From NCBI RefSeq assembly GCF_038051995.1, contig NZ_CP150290.1:1-10000 (forward strand): a stretch of DNA of 10,000 nucleotides, given 5' to 3'. Origin of the DNA: Paenibacillus sp. FSL H8-0537 (GTDB lineage: Bacteria; Bacillota; Bacilli; Paenibacillales; Paenibacillaceae). The notes beneath the pieces were generated by a model. It ran no database searches, was not told the DNA's origin, and was given only the letters and a program-made list of their open reading frames with translations. The translations under genes were made by a program, and so were the position numbers. Of this stretch, positions 1-7,590 are shown piece after piece (the stretch's first letter is position 1; each line of letters begins with the position of its first letter).

Positions 1-1353
1 GTGGACAGCCATGCTTATGATATATGGCAGCAAGTGTTGTCAATTATTCAGACGAAGCTGAGCAAGCCAAGTTTTGATACTTGGTTTAAGGCAACCAAAG
101 CTTCGTTCGTGAATGATACTTTGCTTGAAGTTACGGCACCGACAACATTTGCAGCTGAATGGCTGGAAGGCCGTTATACAAAACTAATTCGCACAACCCT
201 GTTTGAATTTCTAGGCAGACAGGTCGATGTGCGTTTTTCCATTGAAGAGGCGCGAAGCGCCGAGCCGGCAGCTATGATGCCGCCTAGAGCGATGGATGTG
301 CCCGTCGTACAGGAAGAAAGCCATACCCATGTGCTGAATTCCAAATATACGTTCGAGACATTCGTTATCGGCGCCAACAATCGCTTTGCCCATGCGGCAT
401 CGCTTGCGGTAGCTGAAGCACCGGCGAAAGCCTACAATCCGCTGTTTCTCTACGGCGGTGTTGGCCTTGGAAAAACGCATCTGATGCATGCGATCGGCCA
501 CTATATTAAGGATCACAATCCCAATACGAAGATCATGTATATTTCGTCGGAGAAATTCACCAATGAATTTATTAACGCGATTCGTGACAACCGTGGGGAA
601 AGCTTCCGCAATAAGTACCGGAATATCGACGTTTTGCTCATTGACGATATTCAATTTTTGGCCGGTAAAGACGGGACGCAGGAGGAGTTTTTCCATACCT
701 TCAATGCGCTTCATGAAGAGCGCAAGCAGATCGTCATTTCCAGCGACCGTACGCCGAAGGAAATTCCGACGCTGGAGGAGCGCCTTCGTTCCCGCTTTGA
801 GTGGGGTCTAATTACCGATATCCAGGCGCCTGACCTGGAGACGAGGATTGCTATTTTGCGCAAGAAGGCTAAGGCCGAAAATCTCGATATTCCCAATGAA
901 GCGATGGTTTATATCGCTAACCAGATCGATACGAATATTCGTGAGCTGGAAGGCGCCCTGATCAGGGTTGTCGCTTACTCCTCGCTCATTAATCAGGATA
1001 TCTCCTCCCATTTGGCAGCGGAAGCGCTCAAGGATATTATTCCTTCAAGCCGGCCGAAGCTGATTACCATTAACGAGATCCAGCAGAAGGTCGGGGAGTT
1101 TTATGGGCTGCGGCTTGAGGAGTTTAAGGCGCGCAAACGGACGAAAGCTGTGGCATATCCGCGGCAAATCGCCATGTACCTCTCTCGAGAGCTTACGGAC
1201 CACTCGCTGCCAAAGATCGGCGAAGCTTTTGGCGGGCGGGACCATACAACAGTCATTCATGCCCATGAGAAAATTACGCAGCAGCTTAAAATCGATCAGG
1301 ACTTGTACAAAATTTTGCAAAACCTGACTGAAAAAATCAAAAATCATACGTAA
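1..1353 (+). CDS. dnaA: Chromosomal replication initiator protein DnaA
   Basis: DnaA is the AAA+ ATPase that binds DnaA boxes at oriC, melts the origin and helps load the replicative helicase; it is also a transcription regulator. The 450-residue product has the usual length. Domain I covers about residues 1-85 and is followed by a short variable linker. The AAA+ domain starts near 110, with Walker A GGVGLGKT at 152-159, Walker B VLLIDDIQ at 211-218 (Asp215, Asp216), the RLRSRF segment at 261-266, and the sensor 2 RELEGAL segment from Arg314. The C-terminal DNA-binding domain carries the DnaA signature [12 protein letters not shown] at 411-422. The start is GTG at base 1; its ribosome binding site and promoter lie outside the window. 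The coding sequence is intact. Identification is certain from motifs and from the neighbouring dnaN. Confidence 0.99.
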   Translation: MDSHAYDIWQQVLSIIQTKLSKPSFDTWFKATKASFVNDTLLEVTAPTTFAAEWLEGRYTKLIRTTLFEFLGRQVDVRFSIEEARSAEPAAMMPPRAMDVPVVQEESHTHVLNSKYTFETFVIGANNRFAHAASLAVAEAPAKAYNPLFLYGGVGLGKTHLMHAIGHYIKDHNPNTKIMYISSEKFTNEFINAIRDNRGESFRNKYRNIDVLLIDDIQFLAGKDGTQEEFFHTFNALHEERKQIVISSDRTPKEIPTLEERLRSRFEWGLITDIQAPDLETRIAILRKKAKAENLDIPNEAMVYIANQIDTNIRELEGALIRVVAYSSLINQDISSHLAAEALKDIIPSSRPKLITINEIQQKVGEFYGLRLEEFKARKRTKAVAYPRQIAMYLSRELTDHSLPKIGEAFGGRDHTTVIHAHEKITQQLKIDQDLYKILQNLTEKIKNHT

Positions 1354-1413
1354 GCCGTTATGCAGAGCAAATTGCGCTGAAAAGTTATCCACTTTTATAC
1401 GGAAAACGAACAC

Positions 1414-1450
1414 AAGCCTATACACAGTCTATACACATGTGGATAGGCTT
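1414..1450. repeat. Inverted repeat built from DnaA boxes
   Basis: AAGCCTATACACA at 1414-1426 and TGTGGATAGGCTT at 1438-1450 form a 13-bp inverted repeat with one mismatch. The arms contain near-consensus DnaA boxes facing each other (1418-1426 plus, 1438-1446 minus). The 11-nt loop holds a third box (1429-1437) that abuts the second back to back. There is no T-run after the hairpin, so it looks like a protein-binding array and not a strong intrinsic terminator for dnaA, although a structural role in the dnaA transcript cannot be excluded. Confidence 0.75.
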
Positions 1451-1472
1451 GATCTATCAGCGCTTGTCCCAC

Positions 1473-1481
1473 TTATCCACA
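1473..1481 (+). promoter_or_regulatory. Consensus DnaA box next to the unwinding element
   Basis: Perfect TTATCCACA, plus orientation. It lies 12 nt before the CTA repeats and is separated from them by a short GC cluster (GGTCCCC). This is the box-spacer-trio arrangement described for the B. subtilis basal unwinding system, so it is probably the box from which DnaA is loaded onto single-stranded DNA. Confidence 0.9.
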
Positions 1482-1493
1482 TATTCAGGTCCC

Positions 1494-1511
1494 CTACTAC
1501 TACGACTACTA
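1494..1511. promoter_or_regulatory. DnaA-trio element and start of the DNA unwinding region
   Basis: Six consecutive triplets CTA-CTA-CTA-CGA-CTA-CTA run from 1494 to 1511 and lead into the A/T-rich stretch up to about 1532. On the complementary strand they read as 3'-GAT-5' repeats, the single-stranded recognition unit of the DnaA filament known from B. subtilis. One triplet (CGA at 1503-1505) departs from CTA. The phase and position relative to the consensus box at 1473-1481 support this reading over a chance microsatellite. Confidence 0.87.
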
Positions 1512-1546
1512 AAAATCTTTAAAAAAACATCATCCATAAGCGGAAT

Positions 1547-1574
1547 AAGACATTCGTGGAACATCCACTATGAT
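1547..1574 (+). promoter_or_regulatory. Probable sigma-A promoter of dnaN
   Basis: A -35-like AAGACA (1547-1552, 4/6) and a -10-like TATGAT (1569-1574, 5/6) are separated by 16 nt and lie about 35 nt before the dnaN start. A perfect 5-bp inverted repeat, GTGGA-ACA-TCCAC (1556-1568), fills most of the spacer and could be an operator. The promoter is inferred from sequence only. A separate dnaN promoter in this gap would match the B. subtilis arrangement. Confidence 0.4.
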
Positions 1575-1609
1575 TCGCGATGTCTCCCTGCGGATATAGG
1601 AGAGAAATT

Positions 1610-2752
1610 ATGAAATTAACGATTTCAAAAAATGAACTAAACGATGCGATCCAGCAGGTAGCGAAAGCAATCTCCTCCAGACCAGCCATACCGATTCTTG
1701 GCGGAATCAAAATAGATGTTACCCATCAAGGTGTAACCTTAACAGCAAGCGATACTGAAATATCTATTCAGAGCTTTATCCCGGTAGAACGCGATAATTT
1801 ATTTATTGCACATGTGGATAAACCGGGAAGCGTTGTACTCCCAGCTAAATTTTTTGTCGAGATTATAAAAAAACTGCCATCCGATAATGTTGAAATTCAA
1901 GTAGGCGCCCAGTTCCAAACGATGATCCGCTCCGGCTCCTCCGACATCCAGATGGTTGGTCTTGATCCAGAGGAATTCCCAATTTTGCCGTCTATTGAAG
2001 AGAACGGTTTATTTCAAATGCCAGGCGATTTGTTGAAAACGATGATTCGCCAAACGGTACTGGCCGCATCCACCAATGAGCAAACGGCTGTATTAACCGG
2101 CGTATTATGGACGCTTAACAACCAGCAGCTGAAATTTATAGCAACAGACCGCCACCGTCTGGCGAGCCGCAATGCGCATACCGAAACGGATCCGGAATAT
2201 CGTTTCTCTAATGTCATTATTGCTGCAAAAACGCTGGTCGAGCTGTCGAAGCTTGTCCCTGAGCATAATGCGCTCGTGGATATTGTCGTAGCTGACAACC
2301 AAGTGATGTTCAAGCTCGGCAATGTGCTGTTCTACACACGTATGCTTGATGGCATGTACCCAGATACTTCAAAGATTATTCCGCAGACGTACAAAACAGA
2401 ACTTGTCGTCGATACAAAAAATTTGATGGATGCGATCGACCGCGCTTATTTGATGTCGCGTGAGGAGAAGACGAATATTGTGCGTCTGATTACGCTTGAT
2501 GACAATTCGATCGAAATTTCCTCAAGCTCAACCGAGCTTGGCCGCGTAACGGAGCAGATCGATGCCAAAAAATTTGAAGGCGAGCCGCTGCGCATTTCAT
2601 TCAACTCCAAATTTATGCTTGATGTGCTCAAAGTAATTGACAGCGAGCAAATTTTCATCGGCTTTACAGGTGCTATGAGCCCGATTATCATTAAGCCGAC
2701 CGATCATTCGTACAACATGTACGTTATTTTGCCTTACCGGACAACAACGTAG
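1610..2752 (+). CDS. dnaN: DNA polymerase III beta subunit (sliding clamp)
   Basis: DnaN forms the ring-shaped homodimer that tethers DNA polymerase III and many repair enzymes to DNA. The 380-residue product matches the usual length of about 378. The N-terminus MKLTISKNEL and the SSRPAIPILGGI segment (residues 22-32) are typical of the family. The last residues (LPYR at 374-377) correspond to the conserved clamp C-terminal tail, here with three extra threonines. ATG at 1610 is chosen because AGGAG at 1598-1602 sits 7 nt upstream and the product begins exactly where family members do. An in-frame ATG at 1580 would add ten residues that overlap the ribosome binding site. The gene is intact and probably starts the dnaN-yaaA-recF-remB-gyrB transcription unit. 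It contains a perfect minus-strand DnaA box at 1813-1821. Confidence 0.98.
   Translation: MKLTISKNELNDAIQQVAKAISSRPAIPILGGIKIDVTHQGVTLTASDTEISIQSFIPVERDNLFIAHVDKPGSVVLPAKFFVEIIKKLPSDNVEIQVGAQFQTMIRSGSSDIQMVGLDPEEFPILPSIEENGLFQMPGDLLKTMIRQTVLAASTNEQTAVLTGVLWTLNNQQLKFIATDRHRLASRNAHTETDPEYRFSNVIIAAKTLVELSKLVPEHNALVDIVVADNQVMFKLGNVLFYTRMLDGMYPDTSKIIPQTYKTELVVDTKNLMDAIDRAYLMSREEKTNIVRLITLDDNSIEISSSSTELGRVTEQIDAKKFEGEPLRISFNSKFMLDVLKVIDSEQIFIGFTGAMSPIIIKPTDHSYNMYVILPYRTTT
1813..1821 (-). promoter_or_regulatory. Perfect DnaA box inside dnaN
   Basis: TGTGGATAA on the plus strand is the exact complement of TTATCCACA. It lies over codons 68-71 (His-Val-Asp-Lys) of dnaN, about 330 bp from the origin box at 1473. 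Whether it is used is unknown; it could be a coincidence of codon choice, or an extra DnaA site titrating or regulating near oriC. Confidence 0.6.
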
Positions 2753-2819
2753 CAGCCTCGCGAGAGTGTTTGCGGAAATTTTAGATAGAGCTCGAGAAGA
2801 GGAAGGTGGGCAAGCCACG

Positions 2820-3035
2820 ATGAAGGAAGTTGCCATTCGCACCGAATATATTCCGTTGGGGCAGTTTTTAAAGCTATCGGATTGTATATCCACAGGTGGA
2901 CAAGCTAAATTTTTTCTGCAGGAGAACAAGATTACGATCAACGGCGAGACGGATAACAGACGTGGACGCAAGCTGTATGTCGGGGACCGTGTCGAAGTAG
3001 AAGGCTTCGGTATCTTTACTGTTACCGGTTCATAA
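2820..3035 (+). CDS. yaaA: S4-domain RNA-binding protein YaaA
   Basis: This small 71-residue protein consists almost entirely of an S4 RNA-binding fold (about residues 11-60: IPLGQFLKLSDCISTGGQAK, then the ITINGE and RRGRKLYVGDRV segments). It matches the B. subtilis YaaA/RlbA family in size and position; that family is implicated in ribosome maturation. ATG at 2820 is preferred: AAGGTGG at 2803-2809 is well placed and the length agrees with the family. The frame stays open upstream to a GTG at 2766, which would add 18 residues not typical of the family. It lies 67 nt after dnaN and 32 nt before recF, hence co-transcribed. Function is inferred from family and context; RNA binding is the safe part. 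Confidence 0.93.
   Translation: MKEVAIRTEYIPLGQFLKLSDCISTGGQAKFFLQENKITINGETDNRRGRKLYVGDRVEVEGFGIFTVTGS
2886..2894 (+). promoter_or_regulatory. Near-consensus DnaA box inside yaaA
   Basis: ATATCCACA differs from TTATCCACA only at the first base and runs straight into a CCACAGGTGG palindrome (2890-2899). It is a single site inside a coding sequence, so significance is uncertain. Confidence 0.3.
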
Positions 3036-3067
3036 TGATTAGCTAAGGACCGGGAGGGGCAGCAGAC

Positions 3068-4180
3068 GTGTTTTTAAAAAATATTCATTTGCAAAATTAC
3101 CGCAACTACGGACAGCTTGAGCTGGAGACGAGTAATCAGGTCAATCTGTTCGTCGGTCCGAACGCCCAGGGCAAGACGAATTTGCTGGAAGCAATATTTG
3201 CGCTTGCCCTCACCAAATCGCACCGTACGTCCAAGGACAAGGAGCTGATTGGCTGGGAAGCAGATTCGGCTCGCTTGCAAGGCACGGTAGATAAGCGTTA
3301 TGGTACGGCTCAGCTAGAGCTGCTGCTGTCGACACAGGGCAAGAAAGCGAAAATTAACGGGCTCGAGCAGCGCAAGCTGAGCAACTTCATCGGGTCGCTG
3401 AATGTAGTCATGTTCGCGCCGGAGGATCTCGAAATTGTAAAAGGCACGCCGGGTGTACGCAGACGGTTTCTGGATATGGAAATCGGTCAGGTGCAGCCCG
3501 GTTATTTGCATACCCTTCAGCAATACGGCAAGGTGCTTGTACAGCGCAATAACTACCTGAAGTCTGCTTCTCCTGGCTCCATGCAGCAGACGATGCTGGA
3601 TGTATGGAATACACAGCTCGCCGAGCTAGGTGTTAAAATTATGAAAAAAAGGGAACACTTCATACATAAACTGCAGCGCTGGGCTGAGCAGATCCATTCT
3701 GGCATCACGGCTGGCAGCGAACAGCTCACAATTACCTACTGCCCATCGCTTGGCAGCGGCGAGCCGGAAGATGAATCTGTTTTATTTGAGCAATTTATGA
3801 TAAAGTTAACACAAGTGAAAGAGCAGGAGATTCGCAGAGGGATGTCGCTCGTTGGGCCTCATCGCGATGATTTGGCCTTTTTTATTAACGGCAAAGAGGC
3901 ATCTGTATATGGTTCCCAGGGACAGCAGCGCACAACCGCACTCTCGCTAAAGCTGGCAGAAATTGAGCTGATTGCTGAGGAGATTGGGGAATATCCGCTG
4001 CTGCTTCTTGATGATGTTCTGTCTGAGCTTGACCAGCACCGGCAGACGCAGCTCATAGAAACATTTCAGAGCAAGGTGCAGACGTTCATCACGACAACCG
4101 GGCTTGAGAGCGTCAATATTAGCAAGCTGCAGGACGCTTGTATCTATAATGTGCGTGAAGGCCAAGTGACGCGCGGATAA
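3068..4180 (+). CDS. recF: DNA replication and repair protein RecF
   Basis: RecF is an SMC/ABC-like ATPase that binds gapped DNA and, with RecO and RecR, helps load RecA on single-stranded gaps and protects stalled forks. The 370-residue product has the normal length. Walker A GPNAQGKT is at 30-37, the ABC signature region GSQGQQR at 282-288, and Walker B LLLLDDVLSELD at 311-322 with Asp315 and the catalytic-site Asp316 position. The start is GTG at 3068, 8 nt after GGGAGGGG (3052-3059), and the product opens with the usual short strand-forming MFLKNIHLQNYRNY. The gene is intact. It lies 32 nt after yaaA and 27 nt before remB, consistent with one operon. Confidence 0.97.
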   Translation: MFLKNIHLQNYRNYGQLELETSNQVNLFVGPNAQGKTNLLEAIFALALTKSHRTSKDKELIGWEADSARLQGTVDKRYGTAQLELLLSTQGKKAKINGLEQRKLSNFIGSLNVVMFAPEDLEIVKGTPGVRRRFLDMEIGQVQPGYLHTLQQYGKVLVQRNNYLKSASPGSMQQTMLDVWNTQLAELGVKIMKKREHFIHKLQRWAEQIHSGITAGSEQLTITYCPSLGSGEPEDESVLFEQFMIKLTQVKEQEIRRGMSLVGPHRDDLAFFINGKEASVYGSQGQQRTTALSLKLAEIELIAEEIGEYPLLLLDDVLSELDQHRQTQLIETFQSKVQTFITTTGLESVNISKLQDACIYNVREGQVTRG

Positions 4181-4207
4181 GCGCAAACGATCGGGAGGCG
4201 GGGGAGC

Positions 4208-4459
4208 ATGTATATCCATTTGGGCGGCGAGAAAATTATTCGGGCTGCCGAGCTGGTAGCCATTTTCGATATATCCATAGAGCAATCCTCCAAGTTATCC
4301 AAACAGTTCGTTGCAGGCGCTCGCAAGCGCAAGGACGTGGAGACGATTGGCGAAGAGGAGCCGAAATCCATCGTTGTTACGAAGCAGAAAATCTATTATT
4401 CGCCAATTTCATCCTCTACCTTGAAGAAGCGAGCTCATCATTTTGTAGCGAATGGCTGA
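4208..4459 (+). CDS. remB: Extracellular matrix regulator RemB (DUF370)
   Basis: The 83-residue protein belongs to the DUF370 family (B. subtilis RemB, formerly YaaB, located between recF and gyrB). It opens with MYIHLGGEKII, has the VAIFDI core (residues 17-22), and has the most conserved block at PKSIVVTKQKIYYSPISSSTLKKR (52-75). RemA and RemB act in the regulation of biofilm matrix genes in B. subtilis; RemA is a DNA-binding protein, while the biochemical role of RemB is less clear. ATG at 4208 follows GGGAGG (4193-4198) at 9 nt. The 53-nt gap to gyrB has no terminator, so readthrough into gyrB is likely. Family assignment is firm; the role in this organism is inferred. Confidence 0.93.
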   Translation: MYIHLGGEKIIRAAELVAIFDISIEQSSKLSKQFVAGARKRKDVETIGEEEPKSIVVTKQKIYYSPISSSTLKKRAHHFVANG

Positions 4460-4506
4460 CAAGGGCTAGAATAACGTGTAGCAAGAGCAGTTGAGAGGAG
4501 CAGTGA

Positions 4507-6432
<1,926 letters not shown>

Positions 6433-6471
6433 CTTTTCTTTGATTCATTACTCGCTGAATCTTTTAAGTAC

Positions 6472-6493
6472 AGCGGCATAGCTTGCCGCTTTT
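6472..6493 (+). terminator. Rho-independent terminator after gyrB
   Basis: AGCGGCA (6472-6478), loop TAGCT, TGCCGCT (6484-6490) form a perfect 7-bp GC-rich hairpin ending in TTT, 39 nt after the gyrB stop. The T-run is short and is followed by AAATT. On the minus strand the hairpin lacks a T-run, so it is best read as ending the dnaN-gyrB operon. Confidence 0.75.
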
Positions 6494-6500
6494 AAATTAT

Positions 6501-6577
6501 AAATAGCCGTTTCTAGAATGTGTTTTTATACGGAGCCTTGCGCGCAGTATGAGGATATGCACTAGCAGCGGCTATTT
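6501..6577. repeat. Long-loop inverted repeat over the 3' end of the ATP-grasp gene
   Basis: AAATAGCCG (6501-6509) pairs with CGGCTATTT (6569-6577). After a 3x3 mismatch, CTAG (6513-6516) pairs with CTAG (6562-6565), leaving a 45-nt loop. The right arm includes the stop codon of the minus-strand gene. In the minus-strand RNA the hairpin is preceded by an A-rich stretch and followed by ATAATTT, so it may be a weak terminator for that gene, but it lacks a real T-run. Confidence 0.5.
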
Positions 6578-7333
6578 TCTTTTATACCGGCCATAGGCAA
6601 CGGCGTAACGATATATTTTTCGAAACACGGATTTGTCGGGAAGCTTGCGGAAAATAAAAGGATCGGGGCAGGTATTGACCTCTAATATCCATGGGCGCAG
6701 CCTCGTATCGATTGCAATATCGACACCGATTTCTTTAATTCGCGGATAAGCCTGATGCAGCTGGTGGACGATGGATAGGCTTAGCTTGTTCAAACGCTGT
6801 CTATACGCTTGCTGCTCAGTTGCGGACAGATGACCATTCATGAGCTGTTCGAAAGGCATTGGCGTGCCACCACTATGGTAGTTGGTGACGATTTTTGCAG
6901 GATGAGCGAGACGACCGATGATGCCCGTGGCTTCCCAGCTGCCTTGCGGATTTTTCTGTACCATCACGCGGATATCAAAGCGCCGCTTCTGATGGCGAAG
7001 CAGGAATATTCCTCTTTGTACGAGGTAGCGTTTGCCCACTTGATAGGGATAAAGGCTGTTGTACAATTGGTCGAAGGTTGCGAACGTGCGGACACTGGTT
7101 TCAATCTGGTATCGGAAGCCTCGGCCTGGAGCGGCATATTGCTCGACTCGAATGACCCCTTTTCCAAAGGTGCCGTTGACGGGTTTTACATAAACCATGC
7201 TGTATTGGGTGAGCATAGCAAGCAGGCTTTCTTTGCTGAACAGCTCGGTAGCAGGCATGTATTCGCGTAAATGTTCGGAGCGCAGGAGCACCTGTGTTTT
7301 AGCCCATTTGCTAGTAACGCGTTGTATAGACAA
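6572..7333 (-). CDS. YheC/YheD-family ATP-grasp protein
   Basis: The 253-residue product looks like the ATP-grasp domain of the YheC/YheD family of endospore formers, whose B. subtilis members are spore-coat associated and clearly longer (about 360-450 residues). Visible motifs, in order: VYVKP (47-51; Lys50 a probable ATP-binding lysine), glycine-rich GTFGKG (54-59), LVQRGI (104-109), FDIRVMVQ (119-126), GVDIAID (203-209) and ILEVNTCPDP (216-225; Glu218 and Asn220 as probable metal ligands). The nucleotide-binding site appears complete, so an active carboxylate-amine/thiol-type ligase is plausible, but its substrate is unknown. The start is TTG at 7333, supported by AGGGGA 7 nt upstream (7341-7346); a stop at 7379-7381 limits any extension. 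No signal peptide or membrane segment is seen. It is convergent with gyrB, divergent from gyrA, and head-on to replication. I found no convincing promoter for it. Confidence 0.85.
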   Translation of the reverse strand: MSIQRVTSKWAKTQVLLRSEHLREYMPATELFSKESLLAMLTQYSMVYVKPVNGTFGKGVIRVEQYAAPGRGFRYQIETSVRTFATFDQLYNSLYPYQVGKRYLVQRGIFLLRHQKRRFDIRVMVQKNPQGSWEATGIIGRLAHPAKIVTNYHSGGTPMPFEQLMNGHLSATEQQAYRQRLNKLSLSIVHQLHQAYPRIKEIGVDIAIDTRLRPWILEVNTCPDPFIFRKLPDKSVFRKIYRYAVAYGRYKRK

Positions 7334-7390
7334 GCTTGATTCCCCTTTCTTTGAATCACTGCCTGAGCCTATCGTTTCTTATTCCGGCAG

Positions 7391-7419
7391 GAGACAGAGT
7401 TTAGAATGAGTGGTATAAT
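7391..7419 (+). promoter_or_regulatory. Sigma-A promoter for gyrA
   Basis: A perfect -10 TATAAT (7414-7419) has an extended -10 TG (7411-7412). A -35 GAGACA (7391-7396, 4/6 to TTGACA) stands at the optimal 17-nt spacing. Transcription would start near 7426 and give a leader of about 165 nt. Since the gene upstream is on the other strand and gyrB has its own terminator, gyrA needs its own promoter; this is the best candidate in the gap. Confidence 0.75.
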
Positions 7420-7425
7420 AAAAGT

Positions 7426-7590
7426 TGGATTTGTTTATTTTATGGCAATCGGAGCGTTACGGAATACGGTATTTAACCTATTTTTTCGACTATGTGCGTA
7501 GAATTTAGGTTTAGTATCGTCTTATTTGAGAAAGAACTAGAGAGACAATGATGTTTACAGGTTTGCAGATAGACGTCAGGGAGGTAAAGC
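7426..7590 (+). other. gyrA 5' leader
   Basis: This is the predicted untranslated leader between the promoter and gyrA. It is A/T-rich. It contains a small palindrome AATACGGTATT (7463-7473) and a 19-codon open frame (7442-7501) without a good ribosome binding site. I recognise no riboswitch, T-box or terminator-type hairpin. The gyrA ribosome binding site AGGGAGGT is at 7578-7585. Confidence 0.4.

Larger units (their letters stand above)
1385..1532. other. oriC: Replication origin oriC, dnaA-dnaN intergenic part
   Basis: The gap between dnaA and dnaN contains a cluster of DnaA boxes followed by a DnaA-trio element and an A/T-rich run (1507-1532). Boxes seen, against the consensus TTATNCACA: TTATCCACT at 1385-1393 (one mismatch), CTATACACA at 1418-1426 and 1429-1437 (one mismatch each), CTATCCACA on the minus strand at 1438-1446 (one mismatch), and a perfect TTATCCACA at 1473-1481. 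In Bacillus subtilis the unwinding part of the bipartite origin lies in this same gap, so this is inferred to be the melting site. The second DnaA-box cluster expected upstream of dnaA is outside the window. Confidence 0.92.

Noticed and set aside
1464..1472. Possible extra DnaA box TTGTCCCAC abutting the consensus box
   Set aside because: Four mismatches to the consensus; only its position is suggestive.
1494..1511. CTA repeats read as a simple microsatellite
   Set aside because: Their position after a consensus DnaA box and GC cluster and before an A/T-rich run fits the DnaA-trio element better.
1580..1609. Ten-residue N-terminal extension of dnaN from an in-frame ATG at 1580
   Set aside because: It would overlap the AGGAG at 1598-1602, and family members start at MKLTISK, the product of the ATG at 1610.
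2766..2819. 18-residue N-terminal extension of yaaA from a GTG at 2766
   Set aside because: No fitting ribosome binding site and not part of the S4 family; ATG at 2820 gives the usual 71 residues.
4443..4472. Possible gyrB promoter (TTGTAG, 18 nt, TAGAAT)
   Set aside because: The -35 matches at only 3/6 and readthrough from remB explains expression; too weak to annotate.
6809..7270. 153-codon open frame on the plus strand
   Set aside because: It lies antisense to the ATP-grasp gene, whose motifs and ribosome binding site show the minus strand is coding.
7442..7501. 19-codon open frame in the gyrA leader
   Set aside because: No recognisable ribosome binding site and no attenuator-like codons or terminator hairpin after it.
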